Shown: piece by piece, positions 23,641 through 36,786 of the stretch
Position numbering within the stretch: position 1 is the stretch's first letter
Layout: each line of letters starts with the position of its first letter
Source of the DNA: Coniferiporia sulphurascens
Taxonomy: Eukaryota; Basidiomycota; Agaricomycetes; Hymenochaetales; Hymenochaetaceae
Direction of reading: 5' to 3'
NCBI GenBank assembly: GCA_002794785.1
Contig: NBBA01000013.1
Location: 744,001 to 808,000 of the forward strand
DNA length: 64,000 nt
The notes under the pieces: generated by a model
The model's input: the letters and a program-made list of their open reading frames with translations, nothing else
The model's database searches: none
Told to the model about the DNA's origin: nothing
Position numbers and translations under genes: made by a program

Positions 23641-24354
23641 GAACGTGTATTAGTTACGGACACTATGGATTGTAATTCGACTTGGTGTTGCTTTGATAGC
23701 AGAATATAAGGAATAAAGTGATTAAATGCGCGCTTGGGTGTGCTACGTCATCAGGAGGACTGAGCAGCGGCCGCAGCGCCGGGAATATCCGGGTCGGCGG
23801 GCTGCTTCGAGCTGCGGACCCGCAAAATTCCCAAAAATTCCCTCACGGTCTGCTCTCACCACTTGTTCTCCTCCTCTCGCCGTCGTCCCACTTTTTTCTG
23901 CCCGCTGCGCAGATTATTGCAGTGCATATAATCCCCGTATTGTTGCGGTTGCGATCCCCATCTACAGGACGTACCCATCGATCGGGAAAGGCCGACTCCC
24001 GACAGTCTGGTAACTCTTGCGTAGCCTGCGATCTGCGCTCAATTCACTCGCCGTACGGCTACGCGCTCAGGTTCGCGTTCGCGCTCGCCCGAATTCACCT
24101 CGTCGCCTGCTCTAAACTACCTCCGCTCGTCGACGCCGTCGTCGTGCTCGGTCTGTAATCCGTTGGCTTCATAGGTAGACCGCCAAGTGTCCTCGCTGAG
24201 CGAGCCCCTGTGCCGGTCCACAAGCCTTTTGTGCCGCCTTTTGTGCCGGCACCTGCCTCCCGGCTGTCCTCTCGTTTTCTGCCCTGTCCTCACTCCTTTC
24301 CAGCTCTGTGGCCTGGATAGCCCCGTCATTAGACGCCCCCAAATTTTCAGCTGG
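23641..24354. other. Intergenic between chaperone and ferric reductase
   Basis: Promoter and 5' UTR of the ferric reductase. A frame open in phase with the reductase reaches back to 24187 but has no ATG before 24355. Confidence 0.45.
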
Positions 24355-27300
24355 ATGGCAACTCCGACACTTTCGGCCATTGCCTCGGCCAGCGCCACTC
24401 TGCTCGCCCGGGCTTCCTCGGCGGTAGCAGCAGAACCCGCAGACCCAACTACACCAATCTACTCGGACGACCTTACATGGCTCACCGCCTACCTCACCAT
24501 CCATTCCCTTAGCCGGAACAGCTATGTCTACATGTACATACTCTGGTTTGCTGTCGCCGCCGTCTTCCTCGCCCTCTGCGCCGCAACTTGGTCCGGCGTC
24601 CGCACAGCCGCGCTTGGCGCGAGCTGGCAACGATGGGCCCTCCGCCGTCGCACCTGGCGCAAGAAGCACGCCCTCCGCACCGCTGAAGCCGAAGCACGCC
24701 GCAAGGGTCTCCCGTCGGGCTCCGCGCACAGACAACCCACCGCGCTCCCCAGTAACGCACAGCTCCTATCTGCCGTGGCGCTCGTAACTGTGGTTATTCT
24801 TCTCTGCTTCGTTGGCCCAGACTACATCAATCCCGATCTCGATATGTTCGAAATATCTTCCTCTTCGCTCTCAAAACGCGTGTCTGTTACAGAGGCGACT
24901 CTGAGCGAGTACATTCCCCATTACACTATCGCCAAGTCTTTCTGGACCGCTGCCGCACGCACAGGCGGCGTCGCCTTTGCACTTTTCCCACTCGTTGTTA
25001 TCCTTGCACTCAAAGCTGCACCCTTTGCGCTCTTCGCCATTCCTGGACTTGTCGGTTACTCTCATGACAAGATGATCCGTCTGCATCGCTATGTTGGACG
25101 TCTTCTCTGGTTCGTTACAACTTTGCATGTTGTTTTCTGGGTTGTACAGGCGTGCAAAGACCGTCGTGCTGGTACTGGTGAGATGGTCATAATGTATGTT
25201 TGGGAGTACCCAAAATTCCGCTATGCTTGGGTGGTGAGTTCTGATTGTCCGTTTCTTTCAACTTATTCTAAATTTATTTCCTCTGTCAAGGCTTATATTG
25301 CAATGACACTCCTCATGCTCTTCTCTTTTGATTGCATTCGCGTGCCACACTACGAGGTCTTCTACTTTTCACATGTGATACTTACTCCGACTTGTATAGT
25401 CTTTGCCGCTCTGCACCATCCACAGCACCAGCTCTGGACGTGGTGCGCCGCCGCACTGGCGCTCTGGGCTGGCGAGCGCATCTGGCGTGCCATCTGGTGG
25501 GTCTATGTCAACGGCATCTTCAGTCTAGGTAGCGCGAAGGGCGGCGTGAGCCTCGGGCGTGTAAGCAGCAGGAGGGCGCAGAATGGACGCGCAGCACTTG
25601 TGCAACCGTACACATACAAGCCTACGCGTTCTGGCGAGAGGTCTCCGCCAGCTATGGGTGCGGGCACGCACCGCGCTATGCTCTCCGCGAGTTCTGCCAT
25701 GACGCTCACGGATCCTGCGAATACGAGCATGGCCCTTGACAAGAAGGGCGTTGACGCAAGTGACGATGAGGAGTGGGAAATGGGCCCATTGCGTTCCCCA
25801 ACCCCTAGCCGCCCGCGGTCCGGTAGTGTGTTGGGTTCCGAGGGTTTTGGCGATCGTGGAAGTATGCTGTCCGTGGATTCGGCGTACTCAGCGTACTCAA
25901 GTGCCGCTGCTAGTGGCCCGGGCAGATTCGGCGTGCGTCTTGTAGGGGATAGAGAGAGTGCATCTTTGCCGCCGACATCCGACGAACAGTTTGAACCTCC
26001 GCGGCCACAGGCGAGCGCAAGCGGCAGCTTGCGCGGCGCTCCTCTTCACGTTCAAGTACCTACAATTACGCCTGCACCCCCTCCACCAACACACACGTCG
26101 TTATATGCGACTCAATCTCCCGGTGCAGGCCCTGGCCCACGTACGCGAGCAGCAGCGGCTTCGGCGCACTTGCTGTCACAATCGCAAGCAAGGGCGGTAC
26201 GCGCCGCGCCGCCACCTTACGCACCGCCGCCAGGTTTCGCGCACGCGACGCTCCTCGCGGGGCGCACCGTACGCTTGCGGCTAGTCACGCCGGGGTATCA
26301 GACCTGGGCACCCGGTCAGCACTTCCTCATTGCGCTCCCTGCCGTTTCGCGCCTATCGACGCACCCATTCTCCGTCGCGAGTGTGTGCGATGAGCAGGCG
26401 GCGCTGCGCGTCGAACAAAATGGCCGTGGTCGGGGCGACGAGGAGCGTGGACGAGCGCAGGCGCAGGCTGAGGCGGGCCGTGGGATTGTGCTGCTCATCC
26501 GGGCGAAGAAGGGTTGGACAAAACGACTGTGGGAGCTCGTCTCCACACTGCAGGAACGCGGGGAGGTATTGCCACCAGGCGAGGCACTTCCCGCGGGCAC
26601 GCCACCCCCGCCGCGTGGTACGCCGGGGGTCGTGTTGCGTGCACTTGTCGACGGCCCGTTTGGATCTGCGGGGCGCACGCACTGGGGACGTTATGCAAGC
26701 GTACTTATCGTCGCGGGCGGATCTGGGGTGAGCTTCGGGATGTCCGTACTCGAGTACGTGTGCCTGTGCCTTGCAGGGCGAGATGGTCGCTTCCTCGGCG
26801 GACATCCTGGCGGCTGGGGCGTCGGAAAAAAGGGCGCATGGATTACGCAGCGTGTACGGTTCGTATGGTTGGTGCGCGAATATGCACATATACAGGTCTG
26901 TTTTTTTTTTTTTTTGCAATGTTTACATGACGTGGTCATTTTTTTACACTGAAAAATTACGTAGTGGTGTGCTGCTGCTATTCGCCGCTGCCTTCAGATC
27001 GTGCCGACTGACGCGCTCGAGATCAACATTTTCGTGACAAACTTCCGCCCGCCGAAGGAGTTGCAGGCACACATGCTCGGGGGCCCTGACTTCACTATGG
27101 GTACAAGACCGGGCTTCGGGGCGTCAGAGAGTGGTCTGTTACAGCCGCCCACGCGACGCTTCACGACCAAGGCTGGCGCAGGTTTGAAGAAGACGCGTCG
27201 ACGTGCTTCACTCGCGCTTTCGGATGACTCGAATATGAGCGATGTGTCTGTCGATAGTATCGTTGACATGTACTACCTTGGGCTGGAGGAGGACATGTCC

Positions 27301-28203
27301 GGTGCTGATGGCGAGGGTCACGGAGGGCCACGGAGTGGTAGGGGCGTGGATACGGAGGGCGCGGGGGCACTAGGCCACGAGACGCACGTGCTGGACTACA
27401 CGAATTTCGATGGCGACGACGATACACCGCTTCCGGGCGAGAACCGCCTCTCGCGGCGCATCATCAAGGAAAGCAAATTGCGCCGCGGGCGCTCGCGGCG
27501 CGAGGAGCGCGCGTTCGCTGCGAAGATGGAGCTCGCAGACCGGGTGGCGGCTGCAAACGCGCGCGAGGCTACTGGGAATGTGAGATCGCCACAGTTAGAC
27601 GACGTGTACAGCCCTATGAGCGCGGGGCCATCGTCGTCGCGTCGCACATCGACGCTTTCGACCGAGCCCTTGCTCGGTACATATCCTTCTGCGCGAGTAG
27701 GCTCTACCTCCTTGTCCATCTCACCGATCTCGCCTCCACCTGTTTCGCCGCTGACTCTATCGGCTCTGTCGTCCGGCGGTCTATCGAACGCATCTCTGGA
27801 GCCAACAGTACGCTGGGCCGCAGAGCCCTCCATACGGGGTGACGCAGGCGACTCCGGAGGCACGAGCCTCGCGCTCGATGCGCAAGAGGTACACGACTTG
27901 CAGGTCGTTTCCGAATGGGCGCGCCCGGGAAAGCCGAAGCTGGGTCGTATCCTTGCGGACGAGGTCGAGGCTTCGAAAGGCCGCGTCGCTGTTGCGTGTA
28001 CGTATCTCTGCTTTCTCCCTATCTGCTCGTTTGCTCGTCTTTACTCATGACTCCTTATTTACCTTTCGCCTATAGGTTGCGGCCCGACCTCGCTCAACGC
28101 GCTCATGCGCAAGCTGATCGCTGCGCAGATCGACCCAGCACGTGTGGCGCGCGGTGATTTGCGCGGCTCTATCGACTTCATTGCAGAGGACTTCGAGTAC
28201 TAA
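24355..28203 (+). CDS. Large ferric-chelate reductase (FRE/NOX family)
   Basis: Four exons (24355-25233, 25291-26895, 26998-27997, 28076-28203) give 1,203 aa, about twice a typical Fre protein. There are membrane helices from residue about 60, then the ferric-reductase core with haem-ligand histidines in MIRLHRYVGRLLWFVTTLHV and in HYEVFYFSHVILTPTC with FAALHHP. A disordered Ser/Pro/Ala insert covers residues about 400-610. The FAD site is HPFSVASV (about residue 647) and the NADPH site GGSGVSFGMSVLEY (about 768). A second disordered insert precedes the terminal CGPTSLNALMRKLIAAQ. It passes electrons from NADPH across the membrane to reduce Fe(III)/Cu(II) chelates. Intron 1 is 57 bp, a multiple of three, without stop. 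It is a neighbour of the Atx1 gene on the same strand. Confidence 0.9.
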
Positions 28204-29278
28204 CCCTCCCCCAAGTCCAGAATGGACTGACTAGACCAAACGCGGACATTAATCAAACCAAAGAGGACATCATCTGTATTCTACGTACACATACACTACT
28301 GCGCCCATCTACTTCTCCACCATCCCTTTTTTTGCCTTAGTCGCTCGTCGTAACCGGACTTTGTCTTGCTCCAGGTCCTTTTCGGAGTCTGCCACTATAT
28401 TTCTAGTACCCTTTGCATTCTTCTCCCTTGCTTTCGCTTTCGGTTACGCTTTTCTTTCTTACTTACACACCTTTTGCACTTCGTTTACTACAACGCAATT
28501 ATTGCCTGCAGTCTTTCCTTAAAACGGACATAGATACGACGGATCCATGTGGTATTACATATTCTATTTCTGTTTGCTTGCTTTCCTCACACGGTGCGGA
28601 CGAACTTACACTGGTACATTTCCCTTGAAATATCAGTTAGACATTTGTTTCCATAAGCACTTTCCTTGTTCTCAAAAAGAAAAAGTCGGCAGAATAGACC
28701 TTCAATATTCGTCGGTCTCTGTAAGCAGTGCTATTATTCGTGTTTCAATTCTACCCGAGTCTAGTCCAAAAGCCAGAAGTGAAATAATTTGTACGATCCA
28801 TATGCATGCAATGCGTATTTGTATGTTATATATATATGCCCGTGCGCTGTCCGTCACGAGAAAGTATTCAACCAAGAGGGAAGGAGATAGAGAGTGACTA
28901 CAGTACGATAATTACAGATTGATGTGGCTATGATAGAGGGCCGTGGTGTCGGTTCCGAGTAGGATAGTTGCATAAACGAGCGTGAAGTCGAAAACGAAAT
29001 GGCAAGGGGTCTGACAATTCTAGGTGAGGTTATTGTCAGAGCATGCTCAGAGGGACGCGACCACGCTGCAGGGCGGGAGGCATTCCATGGCGAGATGAGT
29101 TGAGAGAATAGTACCACTGAACAAGCCCGGTTTCCCAAAATGAAATGCACGAGAAGAGAAGAAAAGTCCTTTTTAGATGAGACAGAGACTGAGCGATAGA
29201 GAGGGAAAAAGTCCGAGATGAGGAAAACGAATAAACGAGCGTACATCCACAAGAGTCCTGAAACACACCACACAGGAA
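28204..29278. other. Convergent 3' intergenic region
   Basis: 3' flanks of the ferric reductase (+) and the glucan synthase (-). Pyrimidine-rich and AT-rich tracts, no gene seen. Confidence 0.5.
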
Positions 29279-32200
29279 CTATGGCCGCGACAGCTGCTCC
29301 TTGCGGTAGAACCAGAAGTAGCCGATGACAATGAAGATCTGGCAACAGAGCGCTATCCAGAAGAGCGGACTCGCCATCGGGCTGCCCTTCAGTCCCTCGC
29401 TGAAGTCCCACGTGCCGATATCAGGGAATACACTGCCCGGTCCGATGCTGTCGTTTGCAGTCGCACGCGCGACCATAACACAGATCGAACCAATAATCTG
29501 CGCGAATGCAAGCGTTGCACAAACGTGCAAGCGGGAAAGCGTTTGAAGCAGGATCATACCCAGACCGACACCCTGGATGGCATCCAAGACACCCAACCAA
29601 AGCCACAACGAAACGCCCAGGTACGGACCTCCCTTTCCTGCCCATGGGAGGTACGAAGCAAGAGACGACGTCCCCCAAAGCATCTGACACCAGCGCGGGG
29701 CACCCAATCCAACAGCGAAGACAGGCAGCAGCCAAGTGTGCGTCTTACTGAAGTACGTTAAGATGTACATCAACAACGCCCAAACACCGATGAAGAATGC
29801 GACGATGAGAAGGAAGGTTACCCATGTTGGGATTGGCACGCTCCACAGGAAAGTCCAATTGCGGCCATAAGGTCCACTCAGCCAGTAGTCGCGGAGAATC
29901 TCGGATGCCAGGAACCACAATACCAACTTGCGCCGGAAGAGTGTCTTCATGAAATTCGGGACCTTGGGAGGAACCTGGCGATAGTACTCGGGCAGGCCAT
30001 ACAAGAGGAGGTATGAGAACGACAGACACATCACGGCGAGTGGCCACAAAATTAGCACGATCCACCAGGGAGGTGGGGTAGAGTTTTGTCCATTTAGCTT
30101 GTGGCCCCAATACCACAGTGCTGCAACCCAAATCTGCTGCGAGCCCTGTACAATACAAGCACGGAGTGTCCACACTTCAGTCGCCGCTCCAGCCTCCTCT
30201 CCAAAGTTCAAACCAAAGTACAGGAATGCAGCCGCGGAAGCAACAGCGTACGACCATGTCGCAACATCTTGCATGATCTGCCTAGCATTGTCAAATACAG
30301 ATGATACCGCTGGCAGACCGATGAGGAAGAACGCGATTCCATAAAATATCCAAGGCGCAGACAACACGTAGACGGATGGCTTAAGACGGAAGAGCGGGTA
30401 CCAGACAGCCGAAGCGGCAAGGAAAACCGCACCGAGGACGTACAATTGAAGATCCGTCTGATAGTTTTGACCTGACAGAAGCGTGATCTGGAAACTGGTA
30501 GCACCAAACATCTGACCGATGGCCATGATAATTGTATACAACGGCCAGCCACCAACGGTGCGCTGCAATGCAATCTGTAGGCCTGTCATGACGGGTCCGC
30601 CGGGCTTCTCATTTGCCAAAGGGCCACTATAATCGTCCGTGTTGAAGCCCCCACTGAAATTTGCCGAGCTAGGGGCGTACGTAGAACCACTCGGTGAATG
30701 GGGTCTGGATGGCTCGTAAATCGAATTTGTACCCCAGACCGACTCGCGTGCAGAAGACCGAACACTGGCGGCGCTCGACAGCTTGTCCCTCCGCACCTTG
30801 TCGAAGAATGCTTCCTCGCTCTTCTGTAAGTAGCGCTCAATAGAGAGATCGCCTCGAGAATTCTCGGAGGATAGATTCTGGAGCTTGTGAACGAATTCCT
30901 GTGCAACATCACCATTCTCATCCGTGAACTAAACGTTTTAATGATGATTAGAACGACTCTCAACCATTTTTTCTAAGGGATAACTTACAGATGCAATCGC
31001 TCTGTTGAGCGGAGATGAGGCCTTCTCATCCACGATTGAAGCAATCGAGTCCCTAGACGAGGTCCGTGAGTGTTCACCGAAGGGTCTCTTTGGAGCAGCG
31101 TCTGCAGAATCCAAGAATGGATCCGGAGCATGCCTCTGGTCCTTCGCAATCTGCTTGTTTGCTCTAGCCAAGAAGTTGTCAAACCCGCCGCCTTCGGATG
31201 GAGCGCCTAGCGTGCTTGGAATGCGAGAACGGTTGCCTGAAAAGTAATCATCACCATCAACCGAAGCCTCTGAGCCCATCGATCCGCGGCGCCCATGGTC
31301 ATCAATGCGCGGTGGGGCAGCAAGAAGGTGCTGCTCATGCGGCGCAAGCGTTGACTGACTCCAAGCCCCAGGTGAACTGGGCATATTAGGTGACCCCGGT
31401 GCACTCGACAAGCGCGAACTATCCATCATACTCCGGGTGTCCCAATTCGGCTGAGTCGGCTCCGCCTGGTGGACGGGATCCCAATCGTCATGGTCCAGGT
31501 GTGCAACGCGGGGCGCGTGCTCAACTTCACCGTCAGATATTCTCCATGCATTCTCACTTGCGATATGCCTGCTTGTGCCGATACTGCGTTTATGGAAGTC
31601 TTCCATCCGTTGACGCCACTCGACGACCGGGAAACGCTGAACGGCCGAACGCGCCCGCAGAAGAGCGCGTTCCTCTTCCGTTGACTTCAACGCCATCTTG
31701 ATCGTTTTCGACAATTGCGACAACATGTGTGCCGCAGAACTTGACTCAACGGGGAACCACTAAATCGTATAATCAGGATGAGGTATCAGAAACTAAACTT
31801 CAATATACTCACCCAACCGGGCATTAGACCGAGACCACCAAGACGCGAACCCACACCGAGGGCACCCTTACGGCCGAATTCAACAGCAACAAGACCGAAG
31901 GGCTCGTCACGCGACGGGATAAGCGCAAAGTCAGCACCACTAAACAGATAAGGAGGAAGAGCCGTGAACTCGGGTTTCGAGTAGACCTTGTCAGGGTACA
32001 TCTCCATGAGACGGGCAAGCTTTTCGGCGGCGAATCTTCCGTAAAGATCAATAACGGGCCCGACAGCAATAAGCTGGATCGAGGGCCGTTTTTCCAAACT
32101 AGAAAACAACCAGTATCAGTACCCATCCGGCTACTTGCAAACTGCTGAATACTTACAGCGATGGCATAACGTCCGCAATGAGATCGACACCCTTTTGCTT

Positions 32201-35200
32201 TGACCAACGTCCAACGAACACGAAAAGGTCAGACTTAGGGTCCTGCTTAATTCCAGCCCATTCCTGTGCCTGCCTCTTGAATTCAGGGCGCTTCGCTTCC
32301 GCTTCTGCGTCGATTCCGATATCCTTAATCGCTACCGGCTGCTCGTCCAACGCCGCAATATCCGTCGGATCAGGATTCGGGAGAGAATCAACGTGCTTGA
32401 GCGTCCAAAGTGCGGGGTACCGTGCCCAACTGCGTTTACCATATTTATCCGACACACCGGCAACACCAATAGACTTCTGATGCACACTAATGAACGAAGC
32501 CGCAGCATGAAGCAAGTTAAACGTGTTTCCGAACTGCACATATTTCGTACAGTGCTCCTTGCTTATGTTGAATGCGGAACAAACTTCCTTCATCTCTTCC
32601 TTTGTGCGAAGCGGCCATAGACCCTGGAACTCGGCATTGTGCAATGACAAGCAAACAGGAAGAACTTTCGGCAGCAAATAAATCGCGGCCAGAGCGCCGT
32701 GATAATCATTGATGTGGTAGATGTCGATCTGCGGGTTACGTCGCACGGTCGCAGCAATAGCCTGGTTCCAAGTCGAGTAGAAAATAGCTGAGCTGAGATC
32801 GTCCATACGCGCCGGATACGGGTCTGCCTTTGTTTGCGCGCGGAACACCGGACTGTCCAAGATGACGTAAGTAATATTATCGAGAACATGCGTTTCAACT
32901 TCAATGAGATAGGGTTCGCCGAAAATGATGACCTCAATGGGCTCTGCCGGTTCTCCAGGAGGGTACTCTAAGTCTTTAACCTTAGGCACAACCCAGATAA
33001 GGTCGACATCCGACATGGCCTTGCCCATTAAACTAGACATGACACCTAGACCACCGATTTTGACTTTGAGCTTCCAGTCGATGATCTCATATTCGAGTGT
33101 GGCTATGAGCACGCAGCGACGCTTATTCTTGTCTTCTGGCCAGCCGATCATTTCGCCTGTGTACGTGAGTCCAGGGTGCGCGTGCTTCTCCGACATGCCA
33201 TCCTTAAGATCTGCCGTCGATTTGTTGCCTAGGTGCCCAAGGATGGGGAAGTAGTTGGTGTGCGAGGGTTTGTTGGCCTTGAGACCCCACTGGTTATACT
33301 TGATACCGTAGAAGCTCCACATGAAAATCAGTACCGCGAGTGTCGCAGTAATGATCGGAATGGATAGTAGAAGCGCATACATGATCGCACCAATTATACT
33401 CTGGCCGCGGGGCTCAAGGGTCCAAGCTAACGTTGCATCGTCAATGACAAGATTCCACGAAAGGTGGGGCTTCGGGGGTGCACTGATGTTCAAGTAGTTC
33501 GGCGCAACAGAGTTCGGAGGGAGGCGGTCCATAATGCCGTCACCGTCCGTGTCACCGTAGAAGTATTGATCGAAACCAAAGACGTTCACCTCGATGTAAG
33601 TTGGCCATGTAGTCATGAGTTCAAGTTCCCAGCGTCCATTTCCCGTGTTCTGCATTGTCGAAGCAATACCAGAGTCGAAACCCCATGTATTGAAGTTACC
33701 ACGAGCCAAAAACTGAGGTACGCGGCGCTCATACTGGTAGTTCATGTCAGCATGCACAACCGTATAAGCGGACGCGGCCATCTCGGACCAATCTAAAAAG
33801 CAGTAAAATCATGAGCGGAATGAAACAAGGCGTGCCCAAAAAGTAAAACTTACATTGCACGATAATATGTTCGCCCTCCCACCAATTATCACTCTTGTCG
33901 TTGAAGAAGGTAGAATTATCGATAGAGGTCGTAGCCTCCCAATCCGTCCAATTGGACCAGGTTTGTCCGAAATCCACAGTGTACCTAAATCTGTCCGCAC
34001 CGATCGCCTTGTGCGTGAAAGTATAGCCAGAACTACTGTTGTAGCTAAAAGCGCTGTTATCATAATCGGCGTCGGGAAAAACCATCACGTTCAAGCTCTG
34101 GCCCTTGCGTAACAGCAGATGGTCCTTCGCGTTTGTTGTCTGACCACTACTCGCAGAGGCCGGATTGTCAAGCGTAATTTCAATAATGCCATCAGGTACG
34201 CCAGTCAATGTCGCGTTCCATGACCAGGAGCTCGTTCCTGAACCGGAAATTGTCGCTGGATCTGGGGATGGGAGAGCCCCGCACTGCACATTTGTGATCG
34301 AAGGTGTGATGGAACTTGTACCCGAGCTTGACACGTTCAAAGAGAGCGCATTCGTTATGCCATTGCAGTCCATTGCAACGTTGAACTCGAGCCGAATGTC
34401 GATCGTTGTTGAATTGGAATCACCCTCCACCGTGAGGAGACGTGCGTCATGGCCAGGCGAGAACTTGGTTAACATAGGTGGGACAGGGACCCATTCGGTT
34501 TGAGGTACGAGAAGTTTAAATGATAGCGGATCCATAGTTACTGACTCCAGACAGCCAGTGTAAGGTGCAGCCCCGTTATTGAAGTACGAGTTCAAGCTAT
34601 TTTGCAGGGTGTAAGTCTCGTACGGTGCAAACAAGTTCTGCACAACGGTGTCGCCAGTATATGGCGAACTAATCCAACCCAGCTTGCTGCAGTCAAACGT
34701 ATAGGTCTGCGTCGCGTTCTCATTCGTATACAAGAGCCAAACTTGATCAGTGATATTGCCTGTGAGTGTTTGTGCATTTGGAATGGCTGCGCGCGAAGCG
34801 GTCCAGAGACCAAGCTCAGTCAACGTTTGATTTGAGCCAGGAAGCGATTCAAAATGTGTCCAGTTCCCGCGTTGCACAAGGTCCAAACCATCTGTCAACG
34901 ATGCATATGCCGAGCGCAAGTAATTGAATTGCTTGAACATACGACGCGTCTCAGCAGTTGGATCAAAATGGTCTAGTGAATTCCAGTCGTTGTAGCAGCC
35001 CGTAAGCGCTTTTTGGAGTGGGAAACCATAATACTGGTCTGAACCGAGTTTGTAGCAACCATGGCGCTGCCAAGCTCTATTCGCGGGCATGGCTTGACGC
35101 CTAAACGAGAAGAAGCATTCTACTTGAGTATGATTACAACACGAGGAACGGACACGAACTTACCCATAAAGATAATTGCTAGCACCGTTGTCGTACATAT

Positions 35201-36786
35201 GGAAGTTCTGCTCCTCACCATAGTAATAGAGCGGAATTCCGGGCATAAGCATGGACGTAATGAAGGTCGCGAGGACGCTGCGCTGAGTTCCGTTTACCAA
35301 GCTCGGCCAGCGGAAGATATCAAAGTTACTTGTGCCGAACAAGTGTCTCGGATCAGTAACATTGGTCTTCCAGTTCAAAAAGTCGTTGTACTGGAAAATT
35401 TGGTTCCACGCGTCGACAAAATTCACTTGGACGTCGTCTGCAACCTCCAAATTTCCGTCCATACCAAGGAATCGCTCGAGTCCACGATATATCGAGTAAT
35501 GGAAAGCACACCCGTCCAATCCATTCTTCCCGACGTCACGTAGGAAGTACTGATCTTCGGAAGGGGTTATGTTGTAGATTGTCGGAAGATCTGGAACCGG
35601 TAGCATGTCCGGAGTGCGTCCACGACCAATGTAAAGCGAGCCGAAGGTGTTACCACCCGTGACTTCGCCCGTAATGAGGAAGTTCGACTTGCCAAGCCCG
35701 TCTGCACATTCTCGTACGGAGGTTGTCCACTCCGCAAGCGCGTCGAGCGTGACCTGTGTGGATTTATCGATACGTATGGCATCGAAGTCGAGAGCAGTAA
35801 TAGCCATGCAGCCAAAATTCTTAAGTTTAGCGATCACTCCTGAATTCCATTCGCGAAGACGATCCTGCACACTGGCGAACTTGGTCAGTTGACGCTCCCA
35901 GTCGGGGTACACACCAAACGCCTCGAGATCGCCATACTGATCGAAATCGCTCTCTCTGCAGCCGTCTCCTGACTCGACGGAGAGTTGTGTACCATTCTCC
36001 CACCAGAAAGGTGGTAATACACAAGACGTGTTGCGCGTATTTCCAATGTTGAAATCTTTGTAAGTGTCAAAATCCCAAGGAGTAAACGAGGGCTTCTTCC
36101 ACACAGTGTCGTATTCGTCCAGAGTAAGGGGCGCGGACGTATTCATGAAACTGCAGAGCGGCGTTAGATTGCTTACCTAAAATCTGTGAAAATAAAATAA
36201 TCACTTACCCATCAAAACCAATCATATCACCCATAGTACCGACAGTGAAGTCGAGCATAAGATACATGCCGCGTGCGTGAACCTCGCCGATGAAGGTAAT
36301 CCAGTCATCAATGGTACCCCAATGCGGATCAAGAGTCGTAAAGTCGAGCGGAGAGTACGAGTCGGCCTGCCAGGGCATGTTGAGGAATACAGTACCTGCG
36401 ATATATATTGTGCCAATGCCCATGCCCTGAAGGTAATCGAGTTTGTTCTGGAGACCGCTAATATCACCACCGAAGCGCATCTGCGTCTCGCGCCAATCGT
36501 GCTCGAACATGATATTGAAAAAGTTGTTGTTTGATGGGTTACCATCTGCGAACTTGTCGAGTAGGATGGTGTAGAATGGGAGTGTACGCCAGTTTTGTGG
36601 CGACTGTGTGTAGGTCTTGTTCGCGCGCGTGGTGGTGTATTGCGTGGGATCCGTCGCAGCCTGGTTCTTGTTGAGATTCCAAGCGTCATATGTTGCATTG
36701 TACGGCGATGCGGCGACGAGAGATAGGGCAGCGAGGGCGGAAAGGGCGGCACCAAAGAGGCGCCTGCCCCTAGCAAATGTGCCCAT
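29279..36786 (-). CDS. AGS1: Cell-wall alpha-1,3-glucan synthase
   Basis: Seven exons (36786-36209, 36150-35164, 35100-33854, 33792-32157, 32098-31813, 31759-30989, 30928-29279) sum to 2,384 aa, the normal length of Ags/Mok proteins. Order of domains: a signal peptide ([16 protein letters not shown]); an extracellular GH13 amylase-like domain ([34 protein letters not shown]); a membrane segment near 33350; an intracellular GT5 starch-synthase-like domain ([38 protein letters not shown]); a disordered serine-rich linker (31700-30650); and a C-terminal multi-helix region (about 12 helices) thought to export the glucan. It makes alpha-1,3-glucan from UDP-glucose at the plasma membrane for the cell wall. 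No lesions seen. Confidence 0.95.

Noticed and set aside
30099..30344. Plus-strand frames inside the glucan synthase C-terminal exon
   Set aside because: Shadows of the transmembrane-coding frame on the minus strand.
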